A DNA stretch of 64,000 nt from Chelativorans sp. YIM 93263 (lineage in GTDB: Bacteria > Pseudomonadota > Alphaproteobacteria > Rhizobiales > Rhizobiaceae). Positions 60,843 to 64,000 of this stretch are shown here, one piece after another. Under the pieces are notes generated by a model. The model was not told where the DNA came from and did not search any database. It worked only from the letters and a program-made list of their open reading frames with translations. Within the stretch, counting starts at the first letter, position 1; each line of letters begins with the position of its first letter. Made by a program: the position numbers and the translations under genes. The stretch spans positions 1 through 64,000 of the forward strand of contig NZ_JAKCWP010000011.1 of NCBI RefSeq assembly GCF_028767125.1, in the 5' to 3' direction.

Positions 60843-61718
60843 ATGCAGGTACTTTTGCTCCACAACCCCACCGCGGGCATGGCTGATCACCGCAAGGACG
60901 AACTCATCGCAGCGCTCGCGGCGAAAGGCATGGAGGTTTCCTATTGCTCTACCAAGGATGATGATTTTCCTGATTGTCTTTCACGGAATGTCGATATGGT
61001 GGTGATCGCCGGGGGGGACGGAACGGTAGCGAAAGCCGTCACGAATCTACCCGATCGCACCCACCCTCTGGGAGTTATCCCGCTGGGGGGGTCCAACAAC
61101 GTCGCCACAAGCCTCGGCTTTGATCGCGGGGAAATGCTGGACGGCGACTGGCCCAAGGGCACGACGGCTAAGAAGTTTCATATTGGATGTGTACGCGGAC
61201 CGTGGGGCGAAAAGAGCTGTCTCGAGGGCGTGGGTTTCGGTGCGTTGGCGGCGTCGCTCGACACCAAGGCACCGCCTGCGAACAGTGCGCGTGAGAAACT
61301 CTTGAACGGGCGCCGTCTGTTCGCCAACGCACTGGCCCAAATTGAACCGATCGATGTCGACGTGATTGTTGATGGCGATGTGGTGGCTGGGCGTTGGCTC
61401 ATGGCGGAAGCACTGACCATGAGCCATTCCGGCCCTCGCCTTCCGTTGGCTCCGCAAGCCAAAGGACTAGAAGGACAGTTTTCTGTCCTCCTGCTGGAAG
61501 CAGATCGAAGAGCGGATATGCTTGAATGGCTCAATAAACCGGAACGGGCCGAGCCGCCAGCGCGTGTAATGGCGGGACGCAGCGTCTCGTTCTGTCTGGA
61601 TCATAAGACCCCCTTGAGGATCGACGACAGCACCAAAAAGGCCAAAGGACATCGGATTGAACTCGAGATCGAGGACGAACCACTGCGTATTCTGGTGCCG
61701 AATGGTTTGCAGAGATGA
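60843..61718 (+). CDS. Diacylglycerol-kinase-catalytic-domain protein (lipid kinase-like)
   Basis: 291 aa with the DAGK/NAD-kinase fold: LLHNPTAG at the N-terminus, VVIAGGDGTVAKAV with the GGDGT motif, and GVIPLGGSNNVATSLG in the position of GGTxN. It could phosphorylate diacylglycerol, sphingosine-like lipids or another acceptor; substrate cannot be read. 12 bp separate it from the next gene, so the two are likely one unit. It starts at an ATG 160 bp after the CYTH-CHAD gene. Confidence 0.85.
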   Translation: MQVLLLHNPTAGMADHRKDELIAALAAKGMEVSYCSTKDDDFPDCLSRNVDMVVIAGGDGTVAKAVTNLPDRTHPLGVIPLGGSNNVATSLGFDRGEMLDGDWPKGTTAKKFHIGCVRGPWGEKSCLEGVGFGALAASLDTKAPPANSAREKLLNGRRLFANALAQIEPIDVDVIVDGDVVAGRWLMAEALTMSHSGPRLPLAPQAKGLEGQFSVLLLEADRRADMLEWLNKPERAEPPARVMAGRSVSFCLDHKTPLRIDDSTKKAKGHRIELEIEDEPLRILVPNGLQR

Positions 61719-61730
61719 GGTGACCCTAGC

Positions 61731-62591
61731 ATGCCGAATCTCCACGAGGCCGACACCGCTCCGCCGCCCGACCGAGCCGTGCTGGACGAGATCGAACAGC
61801 TCGCGGTCGAGCTAGCGCAACTTGCCGCAGCTGAAATCCAGGGGGCGCTGGGGACGCTGCTGACGGTTCGCTACAAGGGCCTAGATGAGGGACTTGAAAC
61901 GCTGCGCGATCCCGTTTCCGAGATCGATCAGCGCGTCGAAAGGATCATGCGCATGCGGCTCAACGAGCGTTTCCCAGATCACGACTTTATAGGCGAAGAG
62001 TATGACGACCGGCCGGGCCGTGACCATGATTTCGTCTGGGCAGTCGACCCCATCGACGGCACTACGAACTTCGTCAACGGGTTTCCGCTCTTCGCTGCGG
62101 CCATAGGTGTTCTCCACAGGGGCAAACCGGTTGTGGGAGCGACATGGTGCTCAACCAGCCACGCTCTTCGACCGGGTATTTACCACGCACAAACCGGCGG
62201 CACCCTTCGGTTCGACCAGGAGGTCGTGGAACCGACCGTTAACCCAACCGTCCGCAGACGGTTGGTGGGCCTCCCGCAAATTCCGTCACAGATCGGGCCT
62301 CGCGACAGCCGAAAGACCGGCTCGGCAGCAATCGAACTCGCATTCGTTGCCGCCGGAATGCTTGAGGCCTGCCGCATCGATACTCCCAACATCTGGGATG
62401 TGGCTTCAGGGGTCGCGCTTGTCGAAGCCGCTGGCGGTTTAGTGGCTACCCGCATGGAATCGGGTTGGCAGTCCTTCGACCGGTTCGTGGCTTCCGAGCA
62501 GGAAGGCAGATCCGACCTGCGGCTTTGGAAGCAGCCTATTCTTGCCGGTCGGCTCGACCGCGAGGCTCTGATCGCGGCAGTGGGGATTTGA
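61731..62591 (+). CDS. Inositol monophosphatase family protein
   Basis: 286 aa, metal-dependent phosphatase of the IMPase/CysQ/SuhB superfamily. Metal sites: GEEYDD, WAVDPIDGTTNFVNG and NIWDVASGVALVEAAGG. The middle segment (about 130-195) is less like E. coli SuhB, so substrate is uncertain (inositol phosphate, 3'-phosphoadenosine phosphate or histidinol phosphate are possible). GAGGTGA precedes the ATG. Adjacent to the lipid-kinase-like gene, a kinase/phosphatase pair. Confidence 0.88.
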   Translation: MPNLHEADTAPPPDRAVLDEIEQLAVELAQLAAAEIQGALGTLLTVRYKGLDEGLETLRDPVSEIDQRVERIMRMRLNERFPDHDFIGEEYDDRPGRDHDFVWAVDPIDGTTNFVNGFPLFAAAIGVLHRGKPVVGATWCSTSHALRPGIYHAQTGGTLRFDQEVVEPTVNPTVRRRLVGLPQIPSQIGPRDSRKTGSAAIELAFVAAGMLEACRIDTPNIWDVASGVALVEAAGGLVATRMESGWQSFDRFVASEQEGRSDLRLWKQPILAGRLDREALIAAVGI

Positions 62592-62666
62592 AGCGCCAGA
62601 TCAATCATGTCCTGGCGGATCAGCAGGACCCGCCACCAGGATTGCTTCATCGAAATGGATGGGCTG

Positions 62667-64000
62667 TTAGGGATCGATCGGCGCCCCGGTGTCCAGCGCC
62701 AACAGGCTTTCGAGCTGCGCTGCCGCGCCCAGAAGATGCGCCTCGCCGCGCGGGCGGGCGACGATCTGCAGGCCCACGGGCAGGCCTTCGCGCGTGAATC
62801 CGCAGGGCAACGATAGCGCGGGCGCGGTGGTTAGGGAGATTGCATAGGCAATAGTCAGCCAGTCGATGTAATTGTCGAAGGTGACGCCAGCGCATTCGCT
62901 CACATAGCGCTGATCCACCGGATAGGGCGGGACGATGGTGGCCGGCGTCATAAGGAGATCGTAATCCTCGAAGAAGGCCAGCGTACGGGCGATGATCCGC
63001 CGCCGCTCCGTTTCCGCCTGCACGATTTCGGCGACGGAGAGTTTCAGGCCCTTCTCGATATTCCAGATCATCTCCGGCTTCAGGAGATCGGGGTAGTCTT
63101 GAAGCTTCTGCCCGTGGGCGGCAGCGAAATTTACCGCACGCAACGTCTGGAAAGCATGCTGTGCCTCGCTCAGGTCGGGATGCGCCTCTTCCACTGCCAC
63201 GCCAAGCTCGGTGAAGCGCCAGGCGGCGCGCCGGCAGATTTCCGCGACTTCCGGATCCACCGGCGTGATGCCCAGATCGGCGCTAAAGGCGACCTTCCTC
63301 AAGCGCGCCGGCTTTCGTGCCGCCTCCAGAAAGCTGACGCTCGTGCGCGGCAGCGACACGGGGTCGGACGGGTGCTCTCCGCACATGGCGTCGAGCAGCA
63401 GGGCGAGATCTTCCACCGTGCGCGCCATCGGGCCTTCGACGCTCAAAATATCGTCGACCCTGCTGCCCGGGTCTTTCGCCACACGGCCCGGACTTGGCCG
63501 CAGGCCGACGATACCGCAAAAGCTCGCCGGATTGCGTAACGAGCCGCCGAGGTCGGATCCATGCGCCACCCACGCCATGCCGGTGGCGAGCGAGACGGCA
63601 GCACCGCCGCTGGACCCTGCAGCCGAGCGGCCGGTGTTCCGTGGGTTGCGCGTGGCGCCAAAGACCTCGTTGAAGGTGTTGGCGCCGGCGCCGAATTCGG
63701 GTGTGTTGGATTTGGCATAGACGATGCCGCCCTGCCCTTCCAGATTCTGTACCAGAATGTCGGAGCGCTCCGGCACATAGTCCCGGAAGATGGGCGAGCC
63801 ATAGGTGGTGCGCACGCCCTCCACCTCTGTCAGGTCCTTGATGGGAACTGGAAGGCCGGCAAGGATCCCGCGCTGATCCACCGGCAGTTCCATCAGCCGC
63901 GAGGCATTCGCCCGTGCGCGGTCGAAGCATTGTGTCGGCAACGCGTTGACGACTGGGTCAACCTCGGCGATCCGCGTCTCCAGCGCTTCGATCAGATCTA
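62667..64000 (-). CDS. Amidase (amidase signature family), 5' end beyond the window
   Basis: Hydrolyses C-N bonds of amides. The frame stays open to the window edge; the last codons before it (LIEALETRIAEVDPVVNAL) are typical amidase sequence, so the true start lies outside. The Ser-Ser-Lys triad is present: Lys in PVPIKDLTEV, the middle Ser in AAGSSGGAAVSLATG, the nucleophile in GSDLGGSLRNPASFCG. Substrate unknown; it is not followed by gatB or gatC. Convergent with the IMPase gene. Confidence 0.93.
   Translation of the reverse strand, partial: DLIEALETRIAEVDPVVNALPTQCFDRARANASRLMELPVDQRGILAGLPVPIKDLTEVEGVRTTYGSPIFRDYVPERSDILVQNLEGQGGIVYAKSNTPEFGAGANTFNEVFGATRNPRNTGRSAAGSSGGAAVSLATGMAWVAHGSDLGGSLRNPASFCGIVGLRPSPGRVAKDPGSRVDDILSVEGPMARTVEDLALLLDAMCGEHPSDPVSLPRTSVSFLEAARKPARLRKVAFSADLGITPVDPEVAEICRRAAWRFTELGVAVEEAHPDLSEAQHAFQTLRAVNFAAAHGQKLQDYPDLLKPEMIWNIEKGLKLSVAEIVQAETERRRIIARTLAFFEDYDLLMTPATIVPPYPVDQRYVSECAGVTFDNYIDWLTIAYAISLTTAPALSLPCGFTREGLPVGLQIVARPRGEAHLLGAAAQLESLLALDTGAPIDP

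Overview
The window reads as a chromosomal segment of an alphaproteobacterium of the order Hyphomicrobiales (Rhizobiales), most like the Phyllobacteriaceae/Mesorhizobium side. This rests on GC-rich coding sequence, the dusB-ntrB-ntrC cluster, the icd/alaS/recA block, a CckA kinase gene divergent from a FliO-like gene, an alphaproteobacterial SOS box (GAAC-N7-GAAC) upstream of recA, and a large coiled-coil protein with the architecture of the Rhizobiales growth-pole-ring protein GPR/RgsE. The genus cannot be fixed from the sequence alone. Almost all of it is core, densely packed housekeeping DNA; one short stretch (about 57.9-59.2 kb) looks accessory.

Layout. 0.1-3.8 kb: dusB-ntrB-ntrC (minus), nitrogen two-component system. 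4-8.3 kb: a YjhX-type small protein, a CBS-pair protein, a rhomboid protease, and a PAS / double-PilZ / transglutaminase-like cysteine protease group. 8.4-13 kb (minus): gamma carbonic anhydrase, DUF3126 protein, cysE, two overlapping alpha/beta hydrolases, a DUF192 protein and a double cold-shock protein. 13.2-18 kb (mostly plus): glyoxalase, pccB without pccA, three small genes, pncB. 18-24 kb: cckA, FliO-like gene, glmU, ccdA, tRNA-Lys. 24-29 kb: DUF421 protein, a 25-aa membrane peptide gene, nnr, then glnB-glnA behind a clear sigma-54 promoter, which links to ntrBC in the same window. 28.7-32.8 kb (minus): a four-gene Mla-type lipid transport operon. 32.9-36.9 kb: a dipeptide epimerase convergent with murI, a TrmJ-like methyltransferase, icd. 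37.3-44.9 kb (minus): alaS, recA, gltA, a ferredoxin reductase with its [2Fe-2S] ferredoxin, and a lone Hpt protein.

45.2-49.7 kb holds the largest gene, a 1520-residue two-TM, apolipoprotein-like helical protein that I take as the GPR/RgsE polar-growth homologue. It is followed by a LuxR gene without a luxI partner that overlaps glpK tail to tail, and the glpR-glpD-glpK regulon with visible GlpR-type operator repeats. 54.7-58 kb: small envelope genes, a NodB-type deacetylase and dusA. Upstream of dusA lies a small decayed region: an AT-rich dusA 5' end, two imperfect copies of a roughly 75-bp sequence, an orphan exported protein, and what looks like the first 58 codons of a tyrosine recombinase. 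dusA is a known integration site for islands, so I read this as the remnant of one or two dusA-targeting elements. The right end holds a CYTH-CHAD protein, a diacylglycerol-kinase-fold protein tightly coupled to an inositol-monophosphatase-family protein, and an amidase cut by the window edge.

I saw no complete mobile element, CRISPR array, rRNA operon or phage. Product calls come from reading motifs by eye; no database search was run.
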